From assembly GCA_965657085.1 (NCBI GenBank), contig CBFHND010000044.1, positions 1-16,729 on the forward strand: a stretch of 16,729 nt of DNA. The letters run 5' to 3'. Of the stretch, positions 1 to 6,533 are shown in pieces (the first letter of the stretch is position 1; each line of letters starts with the position of its first letter). The translations under genes were made by a program, and so were the position numbers. A model generated the notes under the pieces. It ran no database searches. It was not told the DNA's origin and saw only the letters and a list, made by a program, of their open reading frames with translations. This DNA comes from CBFHND01 sp965657085 (GTDB taxonomy: Bacteria > Pseudomonadota > Alphaproteobacteria > Rhodobacterales > Rhodobacteraceae).

Positions 1-112
1 GCTGCGGTGGTTCCGGCGGGTCTGGCTGGTCTGAACCCATGACGCTGCTAGCACCTTCGGGGCGGCCATACGCTTGGTCGGTCATGGCGAAAATCTCAAA
101 ATCCATTGGCAT
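1..112 (-). CDS. Possible partial hypothetical protein, C-terminus beyond left edge
   Basis: An open minus-strand frame runs off the left edge. The first in-frame stop upstream is at 179-181. From the ATG at 112 it reads MPMDFEIFAMTDQAYGRPEG and goes on to a Pro-rich stretch (DQPDPPEPPQ). I chose 112 because AGGA lies six bases upstream. The ATG at 157 is the longest option, adding MGGLSSGNSFTAGHA, but has no visible ribosome binding site. No family is recognised and only 37 codons are visible, so it could be a chance frame. It would be the next gene downstream of the DsrE gene on the same strand. Confidence 0.3.
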   Translation of the reverse strand, partial: MPMDFEIFAMTDQAYGRPEGASSVMGSDQPDPPEPPQ

Positions 113-258
113 TGCATGTCCTGCGGTGAAGCTGTTGCCAGAGGATAGGCCGCCCATAGACGCGCGCGATGATCGAGATCAATTCGGACCCTTGGTGCCT
201 CTTGGCGCCATGTCTGTGCCGGACAAGAGCAGGGCCGCCGGATGACGCTGAACGACAG

Positions 259-292
259 TGCGCCCCGGCAGGTGCAAAACCGCCAGGGCGCA
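259..292 (-). terminator. Stem-loop downstream of the DsrE gene
   Basis: A perfect 7-bp inverted repeat, TGCGCCC (259-265) and GGGCGCA (286-292), has additional inner GC pairing around an A/T-containing loop. It lies about 30 bases past the stop of the DsrE gene. No T-run follows on the minus strand, so it is not a canonical intrinsic terminator. It could act as an mRNA 3' stabiliser or a factor-assisted terminator. Confidence 0.35.
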
Positions 293-323
293 GGGGTAAG
301 GTTTGTTCTTGGCCTGTCGCGCG

Positions 324-788
324 TCAGGGCTTGATATAGGTAAAACCCTGCTGTTGCAGATGCGAAAGCTCTGCCACGCCGCTTGGCACGATGTCCTCCT
401 GGAAGACGTCGAACAGGTCATCTTCATACGAGATTTCGCGCCCCCGGAGGGTGTTGTTGCAGACGTGGATTGCCACGTTTTGCCCTTTGAGTTCCAGAAC
501 CTGGCCTTGAAGCCGTTCATTGGTTTTCGCCTGCGACAAAAGACCCAGACCGTTGCCGTGCAGGACAACCTTGATCTCCATGTTTTCAGCGCCAACAGCA
601 TTGATGTGGTTTTGAATGTTGCGCATCGCGCCGCGATACTTCTTGTCGTCCTGTCCGCCTTCGTAGTTGATGTGGTAGACGACTTTCTGCTTTTTATAGC
701 GCTCTTCCGCCTGTGCATCCGTCGCCTGGGCGATGAATGCGGTCACGACCAATGCAGCCGTCAAACACCATGCAAGAATATGTTTCAT
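324..788 (-). CDS. Periplasmic DsrE-family protein
   Basis: A 154-aa protein with an N-terminal signal peptide (residues 1-27, likely cleaved after AQA). The mature part has the DsrE/DsrF-like fold signature: a beta strand KVVYHINYEG near residue 36, the segment EIKVVLHGNGLGLL (71-84), and VAIHVCNNTLRGR (105-117) with the single family-type cysteine Cys110. Length is normal for secreted DsrE-like proteins. Members of this superfamily bind or relay sulfur through such a cysteine; what this protein handles is not visible. The start has a strong ribosome binding site (AGGGAGGAA, about five bases upstream). It sits 116 bases downstream of the PhnD-LuxR regulator on the same strand and may be co-transcribed with it or controlled by it. 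Family confident, function open. Confidence 0.85.
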   Translation of the reverse strand: MKHILAWCLTAALVVTAFIAQATDAQAEERYKKQKVVYHINYEGGQDDKKYRGAMRNIQNHINAVGAENMEIKVVLHGNGLGLLSQAKTNERLQGQVLELKGQNVAIHVCNNTLRGREISYEDDLFDVFQEDIVPSGVAELSHLQQQGFTYIKP

Positions 789-892
789 TTTTTCCTCCCT
801 AAGACCCGCCTGTGTTGAACGGGTACTGGAAGTCTTTCAGGGAAGATGCCGCCGCGCACCTCTGTGAAACCCTTGTTCTGTGTCGGATTAAG

Positions 893-908
893 CTAGGGTT
901 TCCCCTAG
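893..908 (-). terminator. Short hairpin over the stop of the LuxR-type regulator gene
   Basis: CTAGGG (893-898) and CCCTAG (903-908) form a perfect 6-bp stem with a 4-base loop that includes the TAG stop codon. A second, overlapping pair AAACCCT (867-873) and AGGGTTT (895-901) offers an alternative fold. No T-run follows on the minus strand. This could be a weak terminator/attenuator before the DsrE gene or a binding site. Low certainty. Confidence 0.25.
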
Positions 909-2128
909 GTGGCCATCGCAACCAGTTGGCTGGACGTGCGCGCACCGAACTTGCGCAACAGGTTCGCGCGGTGAAATTCGACCGTCTTGGGGCTGATTCC
1001 AAGGTCGATGGCGATTTCCTGTGTCGAATACCCCTGCGCGATAAACGCGAGTATTTCATGCTCGCGTTGGGTCAGACCGGCGGCTTCGTCCTTCCCGGGT
1101 GCGTCCGCGGATGTCGCTCCCGGCGTTGCATTTATGGTGCGTCTCCACCAAAGTGCAGCGCCTGCGCCAAGAAGGAACAACGCCGCGATCCACGTCGTAC
1201 CGGACCGCAGTATCCTTTCCGCGAAGGTTGATTGCCGAAGCCGTGCCTGAAAGGCGTCCGTCAATTCGCGCGCGCTGTGATATGGCAACGGTGCTGACCA
1301 CAGGTCGGTCAACCCAAGGGTCTGTGCAAGCGGGTTGCTTTTGGTCTGCAGGAGCCCAAGTGCCACCTGGTTCTTGAGGTCCGGGTCCGTCGAGGCAAGC
1401 GCGGCGAAGGGCCATTCAGGATAGAGGTTCGTGCTGACCGTATCGGGGTGATCGTAGGTCACGTTCGTGTTCAGATAGGCGAAATCGTCAACACTCACAC
1501 GTCCTTCACGCATCAGGTCCTCCATCAGCCCGCTGCGGACTATGCCAACATCGGCCTTTTGCGTGATGACCTGGGTCACGACCTGATCCATCGGGAACCC
1601 CACGAATGTCAGGCGCGAGGTGTCGGAGAACAGATCAACTCCGGCGCGGTCCAATTCATACCACGCGGTCTGGAATCCCCCGAATGCATTCGCATCGATT
1701 GCAGCCACCGAATGGCCCGCGACGTCGGCCAGAGATGTAATGCCACTGTTCTTGGAGGTAATGATGGCACTGCCGAACTCACTGGAATACCGTCCATTCG
1801 ACTTACGCTGAGAACGTGACGCAATCACACTCATGCGGTGGTCCCGATTGAGTTTCACAAAATGACCGGGGTTGGTGACAACAAAGTCCAACTGGCCCGC
1901 CTTGATCTGCTCGGTCGCAGACGAAAGCGTCATCGGGACGATCTGAAAGGACCAGTCCGGGATGACCGTACTGAGATATTCGCTGAGCGGTGTCCATTTT
2001 TCCCGAAGCTCATCTGAGCCGCGATAGGCCAATACGCCAATCCGTGCCTCGTTCTTCGCTGTCTCGGCGGTGCTGATACCCGGTGCAAGAAGGCAGGCAC
2101 AAAAACCAATGATCAAAAGCGTCCGCAT
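905..2128 (-). CDS. Transmembrane one-component regulator: periplasmic PhnD-like domain, TM helix, LuxR-type HTH
   Basis: A 407-aa protein. Residues 1-21 form a signal sequence or N-terminal anchor (ends GISTA). Residues ~27-300 look like the PhnD/SsuA-type periplasmic binding fold: RIGVLAYRG at the start, then AGQLDFVVTNPGHFVKL, LADVAGHSVAAIDANAFGG and KADVGIVRSG. A hydrophobic helix lies at ~312-328, followed by WWRR, which places the C-terminus in the cytoplasm. Residues 351-407 are a LuxR/GerE HTH (LTQREHEIL, STQEIAIDLGISPKTVEFH). The layout suggests that ligand binding in the periplasm controls DNA binding by a membrane-tethered HTH, with no kinase domain. The start at 2128 is preferred over an ATG 16 codons upstream because GGGAGAA lies at good spacing and the signal sequence then begins the protein. 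It precedes a periplasmic DsrE gene. The ligand is unknown; PhnD-type domains also occur in sensors such as the tetrathionate kinase TtrS. Confidence 0.85.
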   Translation of the reverse strand: MRTLLIIGFCACLLAPGISTAETAKNEARIGVLAYRGSDELREKWTPLSEYLSTVIPDWSFQIVPMTLSSATEQIKAGQLDFVVTNPGHFVKLNRDHRMSVIASRSQRKSNGRYSSEFGSAIITSKNSGITSLADVAGHSVAAIDANAFGGFQTAWYELDRAGVDLFSDTSRLTFVGFPMDQVVTQVITQKADVGIVRSGLMEDLMREGRVSVDDFAYLNTNVTYDHPDTVSTNLYPEWPFAALASTDPDLKNQVALGLLQTKSNPLAQTLGLTDLWSAPLPYHSARELTDAFQARLRQSTFAERILRSGTTWIAALFLLGAGAALWWRRTINATPGATSADAPGKDEAAGLTQREHEILAFIAQGYSTQEIAIDLGISPKTVEFHRANLLRKFGARTSSQLVAMAT

Positions 2129-2647
2129 TTTGTTTCTCCCGATCAAAAAGTATCTCAGGTCGGGCGGTCCACGCAAGAATTAGAACCTGACCCGGAGGTC
2201 GGGTGCACAGACGCATGTAGCCGTTTCCCCGGATTTCAGGCCATGCAAGGGCCCTGTCTGGTTGTCGTTTGTTGTCGGCCGGGGATTTGGACATTCAGGC
2301 GATCCTGACCATGCCGAGACCTATGGACACTGTTGTTGTTGTTCCGCTTAGGTCGAAAACATGTCTTGGCCCCCGTGTCTGCGTGGGTGGCTCGACACGT
2401 TTTTTGGCTGAGCAAGACCGCGCAGATTTCCGCATGTTGCAAGGTTGCGCCGGTCAAGCCCATCACCTTTGATCCCGATCAAGGCCGGATTTTCCAAGGG
2501 ACACCAGATTGGGCTGTGGACGGTTGCGACAACACCGTGCCGGGGCAGGGGCCATGGGGCTGTCGCAGACTGCGGGCAGACAACATTGAAGTCAGCGCAT
2601 CTGGCAAGGCTGCCGTCCCTGAGCCGTAAGAAAGGAAGGAGTACCCG
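2129..2647. other. 519-bp intergenic region between divergent genes
   Basis: No convincing gene here. It holds the promoters of the minus-strand regulator and the plus-strand membrane protein. Visible structure: a near-perfect stem ACCTGACC (2185-2192) / GGTCGGGT (2197-2204), 57 bases before the regulator start; a perfect FNR-type box at 2469-2482; an inverted repeat TGCGACA (2525-2531) / TGTCGCA (2561-2567) in the presumed leader of the plus-strand gene; and a GTT triplet run near 2330-2342. A weak promoter for the regulator may be TTGCGT/GATACT on the minus strand. Short frames in this stretch lack ribosome binding sites and recognisable protein character. Confidence 0.6.
2469..2482 (+). 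promoter_or_regulatory. FNR/FnrL-type box 1
   Basis: TTGATCCCGATCAA matches the FNR consensus TTGAT-N4-ATCAA at every fixed position. FNR-family regulators (FnrL, FnrP, Dnr/Nnr) bind such sites under low oxygen or NO. The centre is ~172 bases before the start at 2648 and ~348 bases from the regulator start at 2128. If it acts at -41.5, the transcript towards 2648 would begin near 2517, giving a ~130-base leader. It differs at only one base from box 2 at 3128-3141. Confidence 0.65.
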
Positions 2648-3091
2648 ATGCGACGCAAAATGGCGCTGTTGACCTATCTGGTGATCGGGTTTGTCGATCT
2701 GGTTTTGGCCTACATTTACCTCTCGGCAGACAGGTTTCTTGCCTATCATGCCCAAGCCATGGGTCGTCCCTGGGAAGACGTGGGCCCGGGGACCCAAGCG
2801 ATTGTTCTTGCCTTGATGAAGGTGGCGGGCGGCGGCTGGATCACCTTGGGGTTCTTCACGATTGCCATTGCCGCGCAGGCGTGGATTCGCGGCGGCAGTC
2901 TTGCCAGGTGGGCACTGCCGATGGGAACGCTGCTGTTTTATGTGCCGACCCTCGGCGCAACGTGGACAGTGTACAGCGAAACGGGCGCGCAAGCGCCTTG
3001 GGTGCCGTCGCTGGTCGCCATCGTGTCGGCGCTCGTCGCCATGGGGCTTTATCCGCCATGGCCGACCCGATCCCAGCCGCGGGACATCTGA
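2648..3091 (+). CDS. Four-helix integral membrane protein, unknown function
   Basis: A 147-aa, strongly hydrophobic protein with about four membrane segments: ~6-25 (LLTYLVIGFVDLVLAYIYL), ~57-79 (MKVAGGGWITLGFFTIAIAA), ~88-108 (WALPMGTLLFYVPTLG) and ~118-135. The short C-terminal tail is polar (WPTRSQPRDI). I do not recognise a family with certainty; it resembles small DUF-type inner-membrane proteins. The start has AAGGAAGGAG six bases upstream. An FNR-type box lies in its upstream region and another follows its stop, so it sits between two likely oxygen-controlled promoters. It may be functionally linked to the NTF2-like and FAD oxidoreductase genes that follow on the same strand. Confidence 0.8.
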   Translation: MRRKMALLTYLVIGFVDLVLAYIYLSADRFLAYHAQAMGRPWEDVGPGTQAIVLALMKVAGGGWITLGFFTIAIAAQAWIRGGSLARWALPMGTLLFYVPTLGATWTVYSETGAQAPWVPSLVAIVSALVAMGLYPPWPTRSQPRDI

Positions 3092-3102
3092 AAAGTCCCC
3101 GC
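3079..3102 (+). terminator. Hairpin straddling the stop of the membrane protein gene
   Basis: GCGGGAC (3079-3085) pairs with GTCCC-C-GC (3095-3102), one base bulged, around a nine-base loop containing the TGA stop. No T-run follows. It separates the membrane protein gene from the FNR box of the next gene and could reduce read-through. Confidence 0.3.
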
Positions 3103-3127
3103 GCATCGATCAGGGGCATGGCGCGGA

Positions 3128-3141
3128 TTGATACCGATCAA
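3128..3141 (+). promoter_or_regulatory. FNR/FnrL-type box 2, with promoter
   Basis: TTGATACCGATCAA is a perfect TTGAT-N4-ATCAA site. Its centre is ~73 bases before the ATG at 3208. For a class II FNR promoter (site at -41.5) the start point would be near 3176, and a -10-like TATGAG sits at 3159-3164, roughly where it should be. The spacing therefore fits direct activation of the NTF2-like gene, and probably of the FAD oxidoreductase behind it, by an FNR-family protein. Confidence 0.7.
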
Positions 3142-3207
3142 AGCGCAATTCGTGGCGATATGAGACCATCTTCCAAAGCCCATATCTGGCCGCAGGAAGG
3201 AGCGGAC

Positions 3208-3588
3208 ATGACCAAAGAACACCCGAACATCCTTTTGCTGTCGAAGCTCGACATTCGTGATCTCGACGCTTCGGAGCCCCTGTTTTCCGAGGATTTCGTT
3301 TGGCACTACTTCAATCCCAAGCTCCGCGATCTCGAAGGCAGTTACGCGGGCGTTGACGGACTCCGGACATTCTTCGGGCGGCTGGCGGGAAAGTCCGAGG
3401 GCACCTTCAAGGTCGAACCGATTTCGGCGACGCCTGTGGGCAATGAGTTGGTTGTGGTCCGGACCCGCAACTCCATGGCTTTCGACAAGGACCCGATTGC
3501 CGTTGACGTGGTGGTCGTCTGGCGCGTTGTCGATGGGAAGATCGCCGAGGGATGGGACATTCCATCGGCTTACACATTGGCCGCCTGA
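3208..3588 (+). CDS. NTF2/SnoaL-like protein
   Basis: A 126-aa protein of the size and pattern of the SnoaL-like/NTF2 superfamily, a cone-shaped alpha+beta fold used by small isomerases, hydrolases and binding proteins. Visible landmarks are an acidic segment EPLFSEDFVWHYFNP (23-37), GSYAGVDGLRTFFGRLAG (44-61) and the paired C-terminal strands VDVVVVWRVVDGKIAEGWD (99-117). No signal peptide, so cytoplasmic. The start at 3208 is chosen because GGAAGGAG precedes it by five bases. Longer in-frame starts (for example 3118) would run through the FNR box. It is 105 bases upstream of the FAD oxidoreductase gene on the same strand with no clear terminator between. The substrate cannot be told from sequence. 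Confidence 0.8.
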   Translation: MTKEHPNILLLSKLDIRDLDASEPLFSEDFVWHYFNPKLRDLEGSYAGVDGLRTFFGRLAGKSEGTFKVEPISATPVGNELVVVRTRNSMAFDKDPIAVDVVVVWRVVDGKIAEGWDIPSAYTLAA

Positions 3589-3693
3589 GCCGGTCGAAAT
3601 GAACCCTGAGAGTGTCACGCAAGCCCGGCGCACAGCGGCTGCCAACACCGGCAAACACATAGACCAAAATGCACAACAAAAAGGATTATTGCC

Positions 3694-5247
3694 ATGAATG
3701 ACGGGAAAACTCAGACATGGGATGCCATCGTTATCGGATCCGGCATGGGGGGCATGTCATCCGCCGCAGCACTGTCAAAACTGGGCCACAAGGTTTTGCT
3801 GTTGGAACAGTACAAGACCTTGGGCGGCCTCACCCACAGCTTCTCGCGCGAGGGGTTTTCGTGGGATGTCGGCATCCACTATCTGGGGTGTGTTGGCCCA
3901 GAGGACCGGGAGCGGGGCATGATCAACTGGCTGGCGCACACGCCCATGGAATTCGAACCAATGGGGACGGTGTATGACAATCTGCATCTTGCGGACGCCC
4001 CGCCACTTGCCCTGTCGCGCCCCTACGAGGCGCAGGCGCGTGATCTGAAAGACCGGTTCCCCGACGAGGTCGAAGCCATCGAGGCGTGGATGGCCGCCCT
4101 GCGCGAAGGGCGGGACATCATGTACACGCTGGCCTCGACCCGCGCGATGCCCGAATTCGTTGGCAACATGATTGAATGGTGGAACCAGCGGGCGATCCAG
4201 AAATGGTGCACCCGCACGACCCAAGAGGTGATCGACAGCATCACGGACAACCCCGAGCTTGCCGCGGTCTTTGCCGCGCAGTGGGGCGATCATGGGGGAC
4301 GCCCCCACAAGGCAAGCTTTGCGATGCATGCCTTGATCTGCGGCTCGTACCTGGAAAGCGGTGCATGGTATCCGGTGGGCGGCGGCAAGGCCTTTGCCGA
4401 CCATCTGATCCCCACGATCACACAGGCCGGCGGCGAGGCCCGCGCAAGCGTGAAGGTTGATACCCTGTTGGTCGAAGGTGACAAGGTCGTGGGCGTGCGC
4501 ACATCCGATGGCGAAGACATCCGGTCCGACACCGTCATATCCAACATCGGTGTGCGTGAGACGGTTAACCACCTGCTGCCCAAAGGTTTTGGCCCCAAGG
4601 CGTGGATCAACGACATTCAGGCGCTGCCAGCCTCCATCGCCCACTTCAGCCTGTTCCTTGGCTTTGAGGGCGACGTGGAAAAGGCCGGTGCCACACGGAC
4701 AAACCACTGGGTTTACCCGAACGCAGAAGTCGACGCGATCTGGGCGCAAGCCCCCGAGGGCAACCCGCCCGGATTTTTCGTGTCCTTCGCGTCTTTGAAA
4801 GACCCAAGCCATGATCCCGGACCGAAACAGAAATATGCAGGCGAAATGGTGGTTTGGGCGGATTGGAGCAGCGTCGCCCAATGGGCGGACATGCCCTCGG
4901 GCCAGCGGGGTGCCGCGTACAAAGCCTTCAAGCAGCAGATCAAAGAGAAGATGTTCGAACTGTTCAGGGCGCAATTCCCCGAACTGGCCGATCTCGTTGT
5001 TTTCCGGGAGCTTTCGACGCCCTTGGCAACAGCGTCGATCACCGGCCATGACGAGGGCCGCTTTTATGGGTTGGATGGGACGCCCGAGCGTGTGTTGAGC
5101 GATGCGCTCAAGGCCAAGACCCCGATCGAAGGTCTTTATCTGAGCGGGCAGGACGTCGTGAGCCAGGGCATCCAAGGCGCGCTTTGGGGGGGCATCCTGT
5201 GTGCGGCCAGCATCGATCCGCGCGTATTCAAGCAGCTGAAAGAGTAG
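3694..5247 (+). CDS. FAD-dependent oxidoreductase, phytoene desaturase/retinol saturase-like (COG1233 type)
   Basis: A 517-aa protein with an N-terminal Rossmann dinucleotide fold: AIVIGSGMGGMSSAAALSKL (residues 11-30, GxGxxG at 15-20) and the acidic strand end VLLLEQ (Glu39, expected to hold the FAD ribose). GGLTHSFSREGFSWDVGIHYLG (44-65) is the family's conserved stretch. The C-terminal FAD-binding segment GLYLSGQDVVSQGIQGALWG lies at ~480-499. Length is normal for the CrtI/RetSat family, whose members saturate or desaturate polyene and isoprenoid chains. The substrate here is unknown, and no carotenoid gene is in the window. AAAGGA lies eight bases before the start. It is probably transcribed with the NTF2-like gene and therefore under FNR-type control. 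Cytoplasmic or membrane-associated. Confidence 0.88.
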   Translation: MNDGKTQTWDAIVIGSGMGGMSSAAALSKLGHKVLLLEQYKTLGGLTHSFSREGFSWDVGIHYLGCVGPEDRERGMINWLAHTPMEFEPMGTVYDNLHLADAPPLALSRPYEAQARDLKDRFPDEVEAIEAWMAALREGRDIMYTLASTRAMPEFVGNMIEWWNQRAIQKWCTRTTQEVIDSITDNPELAAVFAAQWGDHGGRPHKASFAMHALICGSYLESGAWYPVGGGKAFADHLIPTITQAGGEARASVKVDTLLVEGDKVVGVRTSDGEDIRSDTVISNIGVRETVNHLLPKGFGPKAWINDIQALPASIAHFSLFLGFEGDVEKAGATRTNHWVYPNAEVDAIWAQAPEGNPPGFFVSFASLKDPSHDPGPKQKYAGEMVVWADWSSVAQWADMPSGQRGAAYKAFKQQIKEKMFELFRAQFPELADLVVFRELSTPLATASITGHDEGRFYGLDGTPERVLSDALKAKTPIEGLYLSGQDVVSQGIQGALWGGILCAASIDPRVFKQLKE

Positions 5248-5283
5248 GTGCGCGCAAGGGGATCTGCGTGACTGCGCGCTGTC

Positions 5284-5307
5284 ACCGCCGCCTGATGAGG
5301 TGGCGGT
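5284..5307 (+). terminator. Probable terminator after the FAD oxidoreductase gene
   Basis: ACCGCCGCC (5284-5292) and GGTGGCGGT (5299-5307) form a nine-pair stem with one G-T pair and a six-base loop TGATGA, followed by CTTAT. It lies in the 119-base gap between two convergent genes. The T-run is short, so efficiency is uncertain. The reverse complement could serve the minus-strand gene only weakly. Confidence 0.5.
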
Positions 5308-5366
5308 CTTATGTGGGATGGATGTGGCCCGTCGCGAACGGTGCGGCCTTTGGCAGATACGCACCC

Positions 5367-5942
5367 TCAGAAAGAGCGGCGCAACCCGAGCACCAGCCCG
5401 GTAGAGCCGCTGCTGACATCGTAAATGCCATATCCGTCAGACCGATGATGAAGCCTGAAAAAGACACTTGTTTCCGGGCGTGGAAGGCTGAATTCGACAT
5501 CAGCCATCCAATAGACGAAGTTGCGTTGTGATACGCCTTTTCGGTCTACCTCGACCTGAGGGATTTCGGTTGCATGTGACAAGCCGATGCCAAAGGACAC
5601 GCTGTTCAACTGCCTTGGAAAGGGTTTTCGCGGCGTGTAGCGCAGGACCAGCGGCAAGTTGAACTCGAAATGGTCCTGCCGTCCGAAGTGTTTCAGGGCC
5701 TGTACTTCAAACCCATAGCTGAACCGGCTTGCGCCAATCTGGCGATCCCATCCCACGCTGCCGCCGACAAGACCGGAGTCCGCAAGGTCAAGTTCGCCGG
5801 GGGTGATGACCTCGTGCCATCGGTTCTCTGTCATGACACCAAGATAACCGGAATAGTACCAGCGACCTTCAGCATGTGCTGGCGTGTAGGTTGCCATACA
5901 GATCGCCAGAAACAGTCTGGCACGAACCCAATCGAGGAACAT
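5367..5942 (-). CDS. Outer-membrane beta-barrel protein, PagL/acyloxyacyl hydrolase-like
   Basis: A 191-aa precursor with a signal peptide (1-24, ending PAHA). The mature part alternates hydrophobic and polar residues as in an eight-stranded barrel (GGSVGWDRQI, SRFSYGFEVQAL, FEFNLPLVLRYTPR, SVSFGIGLSHAT, FVYWMADVEFSL, VLGLRRSF) and ends in Phe, the usual outer-membrane assembly signal. The segment FFRLHHRSDGYGIYD (161-175) contains an H-x-S motif (His166, Ser168) like the catalytic pair of PagL lipid A 3-O-deacylases. The family call is therefore plausible but not certain. The start at 5942 is favoured over upstream ATGs by AAAGGA five bases before it and by the signal peptide. It converges with the oxidoreductase gene and is divergent from the injection-system operon. 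Confidence 0.72.
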   Translation of the reverse strand: MFLDWVRARLFLAICMATYTPAHAEGRWYYSGYLGVMTENRWHEVITPGELDLADSGLVGGSVGWDRQIGASRFSYGFEVQALKHFGRQDHFEFNLPLVLRYTPRKPFPRQLNSVSFGIGLSHATEIPQVEVDRKGVSQRNFVYWMADVEFSLPRPETSVFFRLHHRSDGYGIYDVSSGSTGLVLGLRRSF

Positions 5943-6230
5943 ATCGGTCCTTTCGAATTCAAGCGCATTCAGTTGGACGAAATTGTATCGTATAAGCGAC
6001 AGCTTACGCGGACCGTGCGCGGCGGAAATTGACATAGCGCATTTATCAGGCAACGGCCCGGTGCCAGATCGTTTGCGACAACTGCGGTGATCGGAAACCG
6101 GCAACTGGCGGCACACGCAAGCAATGCAGACTCAGCGACGCCACGCGGTCAGATGTTCACGGCCGCAGGCTCGGTCACCGTTGGGATCAATTTATCCAAT
6201 GCATGGTCCGACGGCGCATTCCAAAGTCTG

Positions 6231-6255
6231 AGAAAGACGTTGCCTAAGTCTTTCT
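6231..6255. repeat. Perfect 8-bp inverted repeat in the eCIS leader
   Basis: AGAAAGAC (6231-6238) and GTCTTTCT (6248-6255) are exact inverse copies around a nine-base spacer. The repeat lies ~280 bases before the sheath start. It may be an operator or an RNA hairpin. No T-run follows on the plus strand. Confidence 0.45.
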
Positions 6256-6421
6256 GTCCATTGCCAAAGATCAGGCGACCGGCGAATTTTCGCGCGTCGG
6301 TTGGGTCACGGACTTGTGAGGTTTTGGAATTACCGCTACCATAAATAGAAATACAATGTTTGGAGTCAGATTAGCCGCTCCGATGTAACTTCGTGCTAAG
6401 GCACTGAATTTAAATCGTTTT

Positions 6422-6436
6422 AGAATCGCCGATTCT
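6422..6436. promoter_or_regulatory. Candidate operator dyad before the eCIS operon
   Basis: AGAATCG-C-CGATTCT is a perfect 7+1+7 dyad, 98 bases before the sheath start and ~33 bases after the weak TGTAAC -10-like element. It is abutted by the palindrome CTCTAGAG. Length and symmetry fit a dimeric repressor or activator site. I do not recognise the regulator. Confidence 0.4.
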
Positions 6437-6522
6437 CTAGAGCGACCGATCAAAACAAAATGACCTGAATTGCGCCGCTCAACCTATGGGCGGATGACGA
6501 GATCGTTTGTCTTTTAAGAATT

Positions 6523-6528
6523 GGGAGG
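6523..6528 (+). promoter_or_regulatory. Ribosome binding site that sets the TTG start of the sheath gene
   Basis: GGGAGG lies five bases before TTG at 6534. The alternative in-frame TTG at 6507 has no such site. Starting at 6534 gives MTFVPKSPGVYFREIPSG, which aligns naturally with known eCIS sheath N-termini. Confidence 0.75.
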
Positions 6529-6533
6529 TTCAG

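Larger units (their letters stand above)
5943..6533. other. 591-bp gene-free leader between the barrel-protein gene and the eCIS operon
   Basis: No convincing gene. The left end carries the promoter of the minus-strand barrel gene (a TACAAT-like -10 on the minus strand at 5987-5982). Roughly 6310-6470 is clearly richer in A+T than the flanking genes, as expected for a promoter or a horizontally acquired junction. A weak plus-strand promoter could be TTGGAG (6360-6365) and TGTAAC (6384-6389), spaced 18. Two perfect inverted repeats (6231-6255 and 6422-6436) and a palindrome CTCTAGAG (6435-6442) are listed or noted as possible control sites. Short frames here lack ribosome binding sites and family character. 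Confidence 0.55.

Noticed and set aside
39..245. 68-codon plus-strand frame at the left edge
   Set aside because: No ribosome binding site or recognisable protein character; it overlaps a more protein-like minus-strand frame.
2129..2142. Possible third FNR site (TTGAT near the regulator start on the minus strand)
   Set aside because: Only a half site: the other half reads AGAAA instead of ATCAA and overlaps the ribosome binding site.
3775..5364. 529-codon open frame on the minus strand opposite the FAD oxidoreductase gene
   Set aside because: Codon-bias mirror of a GC-rich gene: the plus-strand frame has clear FAD motifs and a ribosome binding site, while the antisense product has no recognisable domain.
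6087..6453. Short frames in the eCIS leader on both strands
   Set aside because: No ribosome binding sites, no family resemblance, and the region looks like promoter DNA.
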